Assembly (NCBI GenBank): GCA_047967505.1 | Contig: CM106540.1 | Length of the DNA: 64,000 nucleotides | From: Dipteris shenzhenensis | Taxonomy: Eukaryota > Polypodiophyta > Polypodiopsida > Gleicheniales | Strand: one strand, 5' to 3' | Shown: positions 21,202 through 33,050 of the stretch, in pieces | Numbering within the stretch: the first letter of the stretch is position 1 | Layout: every line of letters begins with the position of its first letter | Notes under the pieces: generated by a model | Databases searched by the model: none | Seen by the model: the letters and a program-made list of their open reading frames with translations, nothing else | What the model was told of the DNA's origin: nothing | Translations under genes and position numbers: made by a program

Positions 21202-22653
21202 TCAAGCCATGATAACGAGAGAGTCAAGAACCTTCTTCCCCTCTGGTCCCTTGGAATACCAGTTAGACACATGATCCCCAAATAACACACCCTTATAAAG
21301 AGCAGGATGTTCTGTGTCTATCAATTCCGAGGCAGGTGAAACAACAACATCCTTGGAAGGATCATAAAATGTTGCGACTGAAATTCTTGGTTTAGAAATA
21401 TTTGCTACAGCACGATGCTCAACGCTTACGTACCTTCCATTGCTGAGAATCTGCAAAAAAGCTCCTCGTTATCAGAAAGACTTGAGGAAACACTGTGTAT
21501 GACAAATACAAGAAACTAAACTGGTCAAGCCTCACCTGCATCTGGTCTGCCAAGTTTACAACTAGGGCATCAGGGATGGGCTGCACTGCCACCCAAAGAC
21601 CATCTTTACGTACTTGCAACCCTCCCACTTCATCTTGCATAAGAAGTGTGATCACACCCAAGTCGGAATGTGACTGCAGACCTAATGTGAGTTCTGGCTG
21701 TGGGCATGGCGGATAGTAGTTCAGAGACACATTCTGATAAGGCTCCCCTAGGGTGTCTTCTATATACGAAGCCCGAAGGCCTAGACTTTCAGAAATAATT
21801 GCCAATAGTCGTTGTGCTAAAAGCTTCATCTGGTGACTGTATTCATCCACAGTTTGCCTGCATACAAATCAAACAGCAATATAACACCACAGTAAGTCAG
21901 ACATTGCTTATCTCAAACTAGGAAGCTGTATGAGAAATTATACCAGGAGCCCGAATTGATGAATAAATTAATTGGTTGACTCAATTCTTTGTTAGCTTCC
22001 CTTACAACGACTCAGGATGTTAACATATCTGCTTGTATTTATTCAAATAGCCTAACCTCCGTCAAGCGGACAATTTCAGGTTTCTATAGACCGTTACTTC
22101 GGGAGTGCTCGGGCAATTCAAATTCGACTTTTGCTTGAAAGGGCACAACTCAGTAATAATTACTTGTCTATTGATGAGGCCACCTGTATGCAGCGGGTGT
22201 GTCGGGCCAATTAACTGGTCGCCTTCGTGTCAGAGGAAGCGTGTGATGATCAAAATAATCTCTCCAATCCAAAACTTGGTCCTCCTTCACAAGCATTCGA
22301 CTTCCATAGCCTTCAGAGGCTAACACTCCAGGCTTACAGGCGAATCGAAGCTTATCTTCGACAGGCAGGGCAAAGAATTGGGACCCAACTGAGATCATCT
22401 GGTGCAGAACTTCCAAAGGCACTCCATGATTGACAATTTGGAAGAAACCCCACTGGGAGCAAGCCTGGCCGATCTGCTGGATGAGGGTGGATCGACTCTG
22501 GGAAAGATCTATGACAGGGATGGAGATATCGTGGCTGAATGAATTGTGGGGGACTGAAGGGCGCTCGTGGGCAGGTCGAATGTAAGCATGGGGGATATGG
22601 CCGATACCTCTGTCGGCCAAACATTGCACTGGCTCGGGGAAAGGACCAGCCAT
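21202..22653 (-). CDS. 2-oxoglutarate/Fe(II)-dependent dioxygenase, three exons
   Basis: A cytosolic 2OG-Fe(II) oxygenase using 2-oxoglutarate and O2 to hydroxylate or otherwise oxidise a small molecule. Exons by eye: 22653-22184, 21857-21536 and 21450-21202. All introns are GT..AG, and the joined frame is 346 residues, normal for the family. The N-terminal DIOX_N part has IPVIDLSQS and ACSQWGFFQIVNHGV. The catalytic domain has NYYPPCPQPELTLGLQSHSD (Fe ligands H and D), LADQMQILSNGRYVSVEHRA (third Fe ligand H) and RISVATFYDPS (2OG-binding R.S). The overall pattern, including EGYGSRM, LDWRDYF and the late QV-type intron site, resembles the jasmonate-induced/SRG1-like oxygenase class; the substrate cannot be told from sequence. 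No stop or missing key residue was seen. The start is the first ATG in a GC-rich leader. A G-box lies 28 bp upstream. Confidence 0.92.
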
Positions 22654-22680
22654 GACTCTTGTTATGGGCCTTTCTGAGAA

Positions 22681-22688
22681 CCACGTGG
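22681..22688. promoter_or_regulatory. G-box CCACGTGG upstream of the dioxygenase gene
   Basis: The palindrome CCACGTGG, a known binding site of plant bZIP and bHLH factors, lies 28 bp before the proposed ATG. It may sit in the 5' leader or core promoter. Function is inferred only from the motif and position. Confidence 0.4.
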
Positions 22689-22789
22689 GTCATATCCTAT
22701 AGTACTCTGCCCTGCTTGGATCCTTCGCCTTCATCACTGTTGCTCCTTCTACTCTTCTACTCTTTGCTCTGCAAGGCTAGGTACTCAGC

Positions 22790-22960
22790 ACTTCCAATAA
22801 AGGAAGTTGCTAAAACAAATTTAGTAAGATCTCGGTTAGTTTCTATTTGGGTCAAACAAATTTAGGAAGTTTGGGTTAGTTCCTATTTGGGTCAAACATT
22901 CCTATTTGGGTCAAACAAATTTAGTAAGATTTGGGTTTGGGTCAAACATTCCTAACTACA
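22790..22960. repeat. Short direct repeats (TTTGGGTCAAACA)
   Basis: TATTTGGGTCAAACAAATTTA and close variants occur four or five times between 22850 and 22950, interspersed with AGTAAGAT..GGGTTAGT. This is a small recent local expansion upstream of the dioxygenase gene. Confidence 0.75.
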
Positions 22961-23305
22961 TCATTAACCTAAGACCTAACCCTAGTCCCCACTAACTCGG
23001 TCAACTTGATCGACTACTCACAAACCGCCACTTTTACTAACCCAACCAAAAAAACCGACACTACCCTAAGACCCTTTGCAGGGCCAATAAACGTGATTCT
23101 GGCTCAACCAAAAAGCAACCAAAGAAAAGCGTTCATATCTTCAAAATCTTTAGACGCTTCTATGGCCCTAAGGGTGGGTTCACACCACCCCGACAGACAT
23201 GGATGGAAAATGGTGGTCGTCTGACATGGTCCAATTGCTAAGCTGGGGCCCGGACATGGACAAAGAAAAAAGATGGGCGGCCCTTGATGGCCGCCTAACT
23301 ACTTG
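22961..23305. other. No gene recognised
   Basis: Moderately GC-balanced sequence between the dioxygenase promoter region and the minisatellite. There is one short frame at 23006-23224 without any recognisable motif. Confidence 0.3.
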
Positions 23306-23309
23306 GTTC

Positions 23310-24870
23310 TCATATCCGATTGGAATCAATGCCACTCATGATATTGTCGAGGTTCTCCAATGAGATTGGCTGTGGAGATTGGCATCAGTGCTATTCTCCA
23401 TGTCCTCATATGAGATTGGCAATAGTGCATTTATCCATTTCCTAACATGGGGTTGTGGGATTGGCTCCAACACCATTGTCTAGGTCCTAGTATGACTTCG
23501 TTGGCACCAGTGCCATTTCCTGGTCTTCAAATGAGATCGGAAATAGTGCCATTCCTAGAGAGGTCTTCATAGCACTGGTGCCATTCTCCATGTGACTAAT
23601 ATGGACAATAGCCCAAATTCCATTCTACACAAAACTCAGATGGAGATTGACACATATGCAAACCTTGGATAATGGCAACAATGCCACTCTCTAAAATTTG
23701 AATTAGAATGGCACTAGTGCCACTCTCCATGTGACTGATAAGAACAATGATATAAGTGTCTTTCTCCACAAACTCACATGGAGATTAGCACTAGTTCCAT
23801 TCTCTAGGTCCTTAGATGGGAATGGCAACAGTGTCATTCTCCACAACCTAATATGGGACTATGAACATGGGCACATATGCCATTCTACAAGTCCTCATAA
23901 GAGATCTTGGAGAATGGCACCAGATCCAATCTCAAGAATTTGAATTAGATGGGCTTGGTGCCATTCTCCATGTGATTGATATGGACAATAGCACAAGTGC
24001 TATTCCACACAAACTCACATGGAGATTGGAACAAGTGCCATTCTCCACATCCTCAAATGAGGTTTCAACCAGTGCCATTCTCTAGATCTTGGAGAATGGT
24101 ACTAGTGCCACTCTCAAGAATTTGAATTAGAATGGCACTGGTGCCATTCTCCATGTAGCTAACATGGACAATGGCACAAGAGGCATTCTCCACCAACTCA
24201 CTTGAAGATTGGCACTAGTGCCATTCTCTAGGTCTTGAAATAAGGTTTATACTAGTGCCATTCTCCAGATCTTCATATGGCGCTATGGAGATTGGTATCA
24301 ATCGGTTCTCATATGAGATTGGCACCAATGCCATTTTCTAGGTCCTCGGATGTGGTTTTGATTTGATTATGGAGATTGGCACAAGTGCCATTCTCCAAAT
24401 CCTCATATGGTACTATGGAGATTGGCACCACTCCCATCACAATATCTCCTCTCTAATATGAGATTGGCACTAGTGTCATTCTACAAGTCCTAAAATGGGG
24501 TTGTAATATGATGTTGACTCTCATATCAAATTGGAATCAATTGCATTCTCCATGTTCTCATGATATTCTCCAAGTTCTCATATGAGATTGGTTGTGAAGA
24601 TTGGCACCAGTGCCATTCCCCACAAACTCACATGGAGATTGGTACCAATACCATTCTCTAGGTCCTCAAATGAGATTTTTGATAGTGCAATCATCCATGT
24701 CCTAATATGGGGTTGTGGAGATTGGCTCTAGTGCCATTCTCTAGGTCCTAGTATGACTTTGGATGGAGTGCCATTCTTTTGGACTTCAAATGAGATTGGC
24801 AGTGTCATTCCAGGTCCTCATAAGAGATTGGGGAGAATGGCACCAATGCCACTCTCTGGTGCTCTATCTA
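23310..24870. repeat. Minisatellite, about 40-bp unit, about 35 copies
   Basis: The consensus reads roughly TTGGCACTAGTGCCATTCTC followed by CA(T/A)GTCCTCATATGAGA. I counted about 35 occurrences of the TGCCATTCTC-like core over 1.56 kb, with a mean spacing of about 41 bp. Many units contain the perfect or near-perfect palindrome GGCACNNGTGCC (for example near 24125, 24210 and 24380), and CATATG is a second short palindrome. Units are substantially diverged, so the array is old or low in homogenisation. Open frames across it are by-products. Confidence 0.9.
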
Positions 24871-26170
24871 TAATGTTCTTCCACCACTTCCAAAGCAAGT
24901 CTGCACTTGGTAACCACACTTAGCCTTAACTTTGCCCCTATTAGCTTGATTGAGGGCTAACAATTGTAGAGGATGGAAGAATACATGGACAAAATTTTTA
25001 GGTAGTAGCCACATAAGTTTCACCTTTGGATCATGATGAATGGTGAGAATACTTTTTTATTATGAAGGGACAAGTTATGCTTGCTCTCCTTGTACCAAGG
25101 AAATACAAGATGAAGAATAGGGTTGTGCATTGTGTATGTGGCACTACTGATGGAGTAGATCCAAACCCTATGAGAGGGATTTGTGTCTTTGATATCTCTA
25201 GAGATTTAAGGAATAACAATGATATGTAGAACAAAGAAATCTTGATATGAATGTGCATGACTTCCTGAGATATGGAGAGTGCTTGAGTAAGACTATTTTT
25301 TAAGTTTTGATTCATGTGAGCCTTTTGTGATGGCATTCAACTATAGAAAATTCATAAAATTTTATGTATGTAGATTTGTCAACAAGTTGGTACCACACAC
25401 AGTGATCAATTGAAGGCACAATACTCTTAACATAAAAAAATATCATAGTAACAAGTTCATGTTCAATACATAGTGAGAGACCATGTTTCATGGGAAGGGA
25501 TCATTCCTTAGGGATTTACTACCTTAAAACCCTACAAAGCATGTATTTTACATGGAAAAATATGAATATATTCAAAAACCCCTTCTAATGATTGCATGTG
25601 CTACCTTACATATTACTTATAGTGGATCCCTCAAAGGATCATTGGCCCCAAAAAACCTTGCCTTGAAGTTAAATGATTGTCTTGAGTCATGGAGAGAGAA
25701 CGGGAGAGCATCCACCAGTAGTACAAGAAGAGGCTATCAATACTCCACAAGTTTCTTTATCCATGCATATTTTCAAATTTGTGGAATATTGCATTGGAAG
25801 ATTTTGGTTGGTGAGAGACATGGGGGGCATGAATGGACTTGAGGAAAACAGACAAGATGAGGTGATTGTGGCCACAAAGCAATGGTAGTAGAGTTGTTCT
25901 TCTGAAGCCACCATGGATCTTGACCAAGAGTGAAAGGTAATGGTGGTGAAGAAGGACATCACCTCTTCATCAAGATCACAAGAGTCTAAGCACCTAATCG
26001 CTCCTTCCTTCTGCCCTCCCCTCTCTGTCTCTCACCTCTCCTTCCGCTCGGCCCTCCCCTATCCCTCCCCCTCTCTCCTCGTATGATATTTTGAGATTGC
26101 TCATTGTAGTCCTGAGAGCCTTTCACAAGCCCTACTTCTCCTCTACCCTCCTCTCTTTAGCCACAAAAAA
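24871..26170. other. No gene recognised
   Basis: Short frames only. The frames at 25552-25842 and 25673-25888 overlap in different phases and have no recognisable motif. A CT-rich stretch begins at about 26005. Confidence 0.3.
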
Positions 26171-26182
26171 CCATGAAAATAT

Positions 26183-26256
26183 CATATATATATATATATA
26201 TATAACATTTATTTATTTATATTTATATTTGTATTTGTATTTGTATTTATATAGTT
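26183..26256. repeat. AT microsatellite and ATTTAT/GTATTT array
   Basis: (TA)n at about 26185-26204 passes into TTTATTTATATTTATATTTG and GTATTT repeats. Confidence 0.85.
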
Positions 26257-26514
26257 AAGTTCCATGCATGACATTAATTTACCATGAGAGTCTTCTAAAA
26301 TCTCCAAGACCTAATAATGGTGTTAATAAACATGTTTCGGAACTCTAAAATCTCTAAGACTTAATAATGGTGCCAATAAACACCTTTCAAAGTTTCAAAA
26401 AGCAATAGTGGTATAATCTCAAAGAACTTTATAAACACCTTGCAATAGTTACAACGGTTTTTTAAGATGTGTTTGCGGTGAGTGAAGCACACATCTTCAA
26501 ATGATGCATCTTGA

Positions 26515-26667
26515 TGGAGGGCAAAAAAGAGGGAAAGAAGGAAAAGGGAGGGGAAGGGGGAGAGACATAGAATGGAGGGGGAAAGAGAGGGAAAGAGAGG
26601 GGGAAGCCTCAAGGAAGGAAAGAAGGTAAGGGAAGAGCAAGGGGAGGAGGAGGAGAGGAGAGGAGAG

Positions 26668-26728
<61 letters not shown>

Positions 26729-27300
26729 AGGGGGAGGGTAAGGGGAAGAGAGAGGAGAGAGGAGAGGGAAGGGAAAGGGGGAGAGGAAAGGGGAGGAGAG
26801 GTCTCTTGCTTTACCATGGTAGTAATAATTTTAACACAAAAAAGGAGGAAGGGGGATGGGAGAGGGAAGGGGATGGGAGAATGACTTTTTAAGAACAAAT
26901 TTAAAAAGATAAGAGGAGAGGGAAGGGGGGTGTGATGGGGGGGAGGAGGGGAAGGGGTCGCGCTACTGCAAATATATTTATTTATATATTGCCATGGTCC
27001 CTTGCACTTTTGCGGCAACTTAATGAGGGTGGGGAGGCGTGGGAGGGTAGGAAAGGGTGGGGAAGAAAGGGAGGGAGAGAGAAGAGGAGAAGGGAAAGAG
27101 AGGGAGGGAGGGAAAGAGAGAGGGAGAGAAGGGAGGTGAATGGGAAGAGAGAGGGAGAGAACGGAGGAGAAAGGCGAGGGAGAGAGAAAGGGGGAAGGGA
27201 GTGCAATGCGAAGAAGAGGGACAGGGAGAGAGGAAGGGAGGGGAACACGATGGGGGTGAGAGTAGAAGGGAGGGTGTGATTGAAAATGAGTTACGAGAGA
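26515..27300. repeat. Purine-rich (GA/GGA) block with a 55-bp GA run
   Basis: Nearly 800 bp are dominated by G and A on the plus strand, including an uninterrupted GA run at about 26671-26725. Two islands of ordinary sequence interrupt it (about 26807-26850 and 26960-27020). Long frames on both strands encode only Glu/Arg/Gly or Ser/Leu/Pro repeats and are rejected as genes. Confidence 0.9.
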
Positions 27301-27359
27301 GGTGAGAGTCAATATATATCCCTCAAGGATTCAAACTTCTCGCTCTAGAATTCAAACTT

Positions 27360-27371
27360 CCCGCTCCTCCT

Positions 27372-27411
<40 letters not shown>

Positions 27412-27720
27412 CCCCCTCCCCTTCGCCCCCCCCTCCCCTTTTCCCCTGCCCCCCACCTCCCCTTATCCCACCCCCCCCCTCTGTCTCCCTTTCCCCTCCC
27501 CCCCCCTTCCCCATCCTCCCCTTTCCCCTCCCCCCTTTTGCCTTTCCCCTTTCCCCCCCTTTTCCCCCCCTCTTTTTCCCTCCCCCCCTTTACCATTCAC
27601 CCCCCTTCACCCCCCCCCCTCCCTTTCCCCTCCCCTTCCCGCCTTTCCCCCCCCCTTCCTTTGTTCCCCTCTCCTCCATTCCTTTTTTTCCTTTCTCCCT
27701 CTCCTTACCACTCCCCCATG
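27360..27720. repeat. Pyrimidine-rich (CT/CCC) block
   Basis: About 360 bp are almost purely C and T on the plus strand, with a CT run (about 27379-27410) and many C runs of six or more. It follows the purine block after a 60-bp gap, so purine content switches strand. Confidence 0.9.
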
Positions 27721-27786
27721 GGTCTTGAGCTTTGCCATGGCTTGCACTTGATGGCGTGCATTGGTTTCTTTTCTTGTTGATATCAC

Positions 27787-28140
27787 ACACACACACACAC
27801 ACCCAAATGAGTTCTTACTGCTCAATCACACACACATACAATGAAAAATAAGGACATCATAATGTTCATTCACACACACATGCGTGCATGCACACGTGTG
27901 CACACACACATACCAAAGAAAAAAAACACTTTTATAATGCACACACACACACACATACACATGTGTGTGTGCACATGCACACAAAGAACAATATATACTT
28001 TCATAAATCACACACACACACACCACATAAAAATTTGAATAAACCCACATATTCTCATAATGCTTACTCACACACACACATACATACACACACATAAAGA
28101 AATATAATCACTTTTCCAATGCTCACACACTCACACACGT
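27787..28140. repeat. CA/CACATG-rich alternating purine-pyrimidine region
   Basis: Five or six clusters of (CA)n and (CA/TG)n with GTGTGC and CATGTGTGTG patches are separated by 40-60 bp of AT-rich spacer containing AAATTTGAATAAAC-like segments, so the whole is a loose tandem repeat. Confidence 0.85.
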
Positions 28141-28965
28141 ATAAATTTGAATAAACACATACCAGGTGAAGGAAAGCGAGTTTGATTAGAAGCATCTAAT
28201 TTCTTGTAGTATCGTTGCCTTGATGCCCTTTTCAGAGTTCAATATCCAATGATACAACCTTTCCAATAATTTTGTTTGTGAGCTTTGTCCTTTCTAGAAA
28301 AATATTATGGATGGTTGCATTATAACCCAAGACATAATTTTGAACTCTAGAGGAGCCCATACTCCATTAACGTCCTTCAAGTAGTGGTAATGACAACATT
28401 GGAGATGGGGAGTGCTTCACCATGTTGAAATGGAGAGGATAAAAGAGGAGAAAGAGTCCCTGAAGATCTACACACTTTGGAAGAGAAGAAAGAGTAGTTT
28501 TCACATTGTAAGAGGGATTGAGTTCATGGGAATGTTTTGGGAGAGCTTTTGGAAGAGTTTTGGGTGTTTTGGAAGTCAATTTTTTGGAGGGAAAAAGTGA
28601 TGTCGTTGATTAAAAGAGTTGGAATGATTGACCAATAGATAGGGTGGGGATGAGGGTGGGCATAAAAAGACAAATGAGGTGGTGCACAAAAGGACAAGTG
28701 AGGCATCCAAGGGGGGTTCAAGATGGGGCCTAGTTGTAGGGTGTGGGAACTAGGGGAGGTCTCTTCACCAACACGATGCCTTTTTTTAACTAAATGTTGG
28801 AGGGTATATGCATGGTAAGGTGGACAAAAAACCTACGTCCCAAACAATGGTAAGAAAGAGATTCAAGTGGGAAATGAAGGGACATTTTGAATTGAAATTA
28901 TCATGTACTAATATGCCACTGACTAGCAGTCAATGTACAACATGGGAAAAAAATGGTTGCATAGG
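28141..28965. other. No gene recognised
   Basis: Contains short frames only. The 70-residue minus-strand frame at 28367-28579 and the opposing plus frame share no recognisable motif. Confidence 0.3.

Positions 28966-28969
<4 letters not shown>

Positions 28970-29013
<44 letters not shown>
28970..29013. repeat. CT microsatellite
   Basis: About 21 uninterrupted CT units, followed by further CTCTCT patches to about 29210. Confidence 0.95.
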
Positions 29014-29017
<4 letters not shown>

Positions 29018-29896
29018 AACTCCTACTCACTCCTATGCTCTTTCTCTCTCATTTAGCTTATCTTAGTCTCTTTGTGCAAGTAAATACCATCGGTCAATTA
29101 GTCAGTCTCTCTCTCTCCCCCCAAGTGTGTTTTTCCTCTATTTATTTGTGTTCTATCCACTCCAACTTTAGCATTTCTCACTCTCCCTCTCTCTTTTTCT
29201 CTCTCTATTATTTCATTGGTTTATATTGTAGGGCATGAAACTTCTAGTACTTTCTTAAGAAAGAAATCAAGGACATTGTATAGTTGCAATACATGAACGG
29301 GACAATATCTTACATGATCTATACTTTGTTGTCCACATGAATCTGAGGGATGTGCCAAGATTAGATGTAATGTAATAAAGTATTATCACGTAGAGAGAAA
29401 GCAGAATCAACATTATAATGCCAATCTCAAGGTGATAAAAGCACAAGATGAGAATTCATGCAAAGGAGCCAATGAAGAGAAGTGACAAAGAATATGCAAT
29501 GAGATGGTTCGTCTTTTTAATCAGTGTACATCAAGTTTGGATGTGGATACAAGGGCATGTATATATTATCAAATAGTCCAACATCCTTCAATCCTCCTTC
29601 AATGAAGGGATTCCTTAGTGGATTGGAGTGAGATCTAAGGATGCTCATGGATGTTTAATAGCAAACATACACAATAGACTCGCTACATTGAAAATTCCTA
29701 GAAGCTCTTAGGCGTTGTTTTTCAAAAGAACCAATATTATGATGCTAATTAATGGTACCACAATAGAAACATCTCAAACAAACATTTTTCACTACATTGA
29801 GAATGTTAAACATACACAAAAGAAACTTTTATGTAGCTAAATCTTCTTTGGGACATGAAAAATATGGTATATGCCATTGTCAGCATGTGTTCGAAA
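29014..29896. other. No gene recognised
   Basis: AT-rich. GTAGGGCATG..ACTTCTAGT near 29228 is similar to GCAAGGCATGGAACTTTTAGT near 34422, and both are followed by GAAGAAAGAAA-like runs, so they are short dispersed copies of one repeat. Confidence 0.35.
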
Positions 29897-30503
29897 CCAT
29901 TAGGAAAAAAGGGAGCTCATTTTGGGGCCTTTTAGCCCAGAAGGAAAATAGCCCTCTACCAATCAAAGTAGGGCCAATGTAACATTGAAAAAATCAGAAA
30001 AAGGGGAAAAAAAACACTATCAAGCTTGTATTCAATGTGATAATACTTGAGCTAATTTATTATATCTAACATAGGTGCAAATTTTGGTATTTTTGACATC
30101 ATCGACGCAATTGGAGTAGGCCAAAACCCCCGAAAAAACTTTTAAACGTTAAAAATGGGCACCTAAAGGCTTAGGAAAGGCAAAAAAGGCTCAGAAAACC
30201 AATTGTACAAAAGAATTCGATTTGACATACCCTACCAACCTACCAAATCGTATTCTTTTGTACAATTGGTTTTTTGAGCTGTTTGGGCCTTTTTCGGGCC
30301 TCCGGGTGCCCGTTTTTTATGTTTCAAAAGTCCTTCCAGGGATTTCGGCTTGCTTTAGATGCACTAGTGATGTCAAAAATATCAAAGTTTGCACCATATG
30401 TTAGTGGGATTATGACATATTTTATTGTTTTAGAGAAAAGAAAAATGAAGAAATCATGGATTTCTCTCAAGGCCCCAAAATGAGCTTTCATTTTTCCTAA
30501 TGG
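29897..30503. mobile_element. Foldback element with long inverted repeats
   Basis: The left arm (about 29897-30226) and right arm (about 30243-30503) are inverted copies. The inner pair is nearly perfect: AACCAATTGTACAAAAGAAT on the left against ATTCTTTTGTACAATTGGTT on the right, with a spacer of only about 17 bp. Outward, the arms keep GTATTTTTGACATCA, GGGCACC and AGCTCATTTTGGGGCCTT, ending with CCATTAGG and CCTAATGG. Similarity falls with distance, and the left arm is longer. No ORF or transposase is present, and no target duplication was found next to the outermost match. It is a non-autonomous foldback or MITE-like element, or a large hairpin RNA locus. Confidence 0.8.
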
Positions 30504-31555
30504 ACTACCTCGTCTAGTTGGGATGAGGTTAAGGAGGTGGTTTTCTCCTTTTGGGCTACTCATACCCATCTGTCACCCAAGAAAAAAGACGTTTTTCCAT
30601 AGTGACTTGAAAGAAAATTTTACATCAAGCACCCTATGCACCTCCTTGACCAACCTCAGGTGCTCACAAATGTACATGATTCTTTCATTCTTTGGGCTAC
30701 TACTATACACAAACTATATTTCACAGGGATCTTTTACTTTAATACTAATATTATCATGGTGGTGGATCACTTAGGTGGTAGTTTACAATGTATTACATTG
30801 CTTTTAGTCGTTCATTATGAAGAAAATAGTTACTTACCAATGTGACAATAGTATTACTAGAAAACTAGTATCATTGTATGACTGTGTGGTAGTATGGAAA
30901 AGTTTTGCATTAGCTATGATGTCTTATGGAGGAAATCACTTTTCTTCTCAGTACTACATTAGCAAGATACCTACATAGTAGACTTCAATGTGACATAATG
31001 CTTGTAGCTGGTTGTAGTAAGTTCCTTCTAAGAAATCGGTTCCATAGTGAGGTTGCACTAGTAGTGCAAGAACACTAGTATAAAAGTAAGGTTATGTGCA
31101 ATCATTGGAAAGGAAAAAGTGGTAGCACAAGATACTAAAGATTCAGAATAAGGTTGTGTGCTATCATGGGAATGTACTTTACTTCAAACCAGTGGTAGCA
31201 CAACAATACCGGATTCATAGTAAGGTTGTGTGCAATCATGGTAAGCTGGTAACATAGTTTACTTGTAATCTCATTCCCATTATTGTATCAATATCATGCA
31301 AATATTTTCTTCTCATACCTTTGAATTAGCACTTTTTCAAAGTAGGACCAGTTCCATACAAAAGTTGCAGTGGTTCCATAAGGCTACTAGTATATATTTA
31401 CTAAGAATGTGGTTGTATGCTAGTATTACCAATGGGAATAAAATTCTGGTATAGTTTTACTAAGAATGTGCATGTATACAAGTATTACCAATGAGAATGA
31501 AATATCGATTTATACTGGTATCATGTAAGTAATCTATCTATTCAATTGATGTTGC
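30504..31555. other. No gene recognised; diffuse short repeats
   Basis: Recurring stretches such as GGTTGTGTGCAATCATGG (about 31090, 31150 and 31225) and GTATTACCAATG (about 31415 and 31480) suggest a degenerate tandem array. No coding motif was found. Confidence 0.4.
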
Positions 31556-31559
31556 AAGT

Positions 31560-33050
31560 GGATATGTATCTCTTGTTCAAGGAGATGCACCCAAAGATCA
31601 AGATTCAACAATAGGAATTCGAAAACTTGAAACCTTATTTCATGCATAATCTCAAGGATCGCTACACATGTTGTTGTATTGCACATGTTCAAATGTTCTT
31701 TTTAAAGGATGCCTTGAATCATATGAGTAGTCCTGCTTTTGGATTGAATGGATGTGAATGTCAATGTGATTGTGATATTTTTATGGTGGATAGCCATTCA
31801 AATGGATGCAAGTCTTCAAATAATTCCTGGGCATCACATCAATTTGGGAGTCTATTTTGTCTACAGAACTAGCAACTTCTACATTCCATGCTCTGAAGTG
31901 TGTCATGGGAGAATGTAGTGTGGACCTCAAAAATTGTCAGTATATCTGATTGAGAAACTATTTAGCAAACACCCTATGGTTGTGAAGATTTTTGAAGACA
32001 TATAAGCAGGATTTACTATTGACAAGAAGAAGAAGAAAAGGAAGGTTCTAACACACAAGGACATATCTACTAGGGAGCTAATCGATCGGTTCACCTGGTG
32101 GATTTTATCAGGAACAATTTTGTGTACAAATGGCAAGCAGAGAAATATAAAGAATATTTGACAGGGTTCCCCAAAGATGTGATTGTATCATGCATTGATT
32201 TTGTGAAAAACTATAGCTTCAAGGAGAAGAATGAGATATAGTCCATGCACTGGTATTCCAACCAAGTAATAATCTTTCTTCACATTTCTTACATTTGTAT
32301 TGTAGGTGACATCTACAAAACCCATCTACATATCTGATGATAAGCAGCATGACACTCTTTTATGCAGCACTAGTTCATACTTTATCATGAATGGTTGAAG
32401 GATTTTGGTCTATCACTTAAACAACATTGGGTATGGTCTACTAGAGCAACCTCCCAATTCAAAATTAGAAGCTTTTCTACTTTGTATCTCGATAAACCTA
32501 CAAGACCATATTGCAAATGATGTGAAACTTATTTGACTCCAGTCATGGGAAGGGTGAGCATGATGGTGCAAGGCTTGTTGTTAAGAGATCGTTAACTCGC
32601 AAGCAAAACTGAAGGAGAATGGTGCAAAGCTGGAAAGTGTTGCTGATGAAGTGAGATTCTTGAAGGAAACCCTATCTTGTGGAGCTGAAGACTCGTATAA
32701 TTCCCAGGCTCGTGAGGTGACTAGAGTGTTTTAGGAAATAAAAGCTAGTGATGTGAATAGAGAGAAAAAATGCGACTACAAAGCTATATCATAGTCATGA
32801 TCATTGCATTCAATTTTAGGGCTTTCAAATTGTTATGTAACATCTCTAAGAACTAGCAAATTATCATGCTTTTGTATGCATCAACTTTGGAGGAGATGCA
32901 CCGATCAATCACATGTATCCAATTGGAATTACATTAATATTGAACCATTGATAGATGATAGTCTTGAGAATGGTTTTGACATGGATGTCATTGATGATGT
33001 GACATATGAAGGGCATTATGAAACACTTACTAATGCCATTGCTGATTGAA
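31560..33050 (+). pseudogene. Pseudogene of an uncharacterised family (KDR.TCCC..HV / DF..NY / HGKGEHDGA)
   Basis: Ordered blocks across shifting frames: LFKEMHPKIKIQQ (about 31572), LKPYFMHNLKDRYTCCCIAH (31625-31690), a Cys-rich stretch CECQCDCD, FVYKWQAEKYKEYLTGFPKD then VIVSCIDFVKNYSFKEKNEI (about 32120-32240), SHGKGEHDGA followed by VVKRSLTRK (about 32542-32605), ENGAKLESVADEVRFLKETL (about 32610), and TSKLSCFCMHQLW (about 32850-32895). I have seen this block order in uncharacterised plant proteins, and related ones in animals, that behave like transposon-derived genes; I know of no demonstrated function. Here stops (for example right after KNEI) and frameshifts make it a pseudogene. The DF..NY aspartate and the HGKGEHDG block could be catalytic, but that is speculation. 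Confidence 0.6.

Noticed and set aside
26497-27312. Long minus-strand frame of 271 codons and several overlapping frames
   Set aside because: Composed almost entirely of Ser, Leu and Pro (or Glu, Arg, Gly on the other strand) translated from GA/CT low-complexity DNA; no domain or codon logic.
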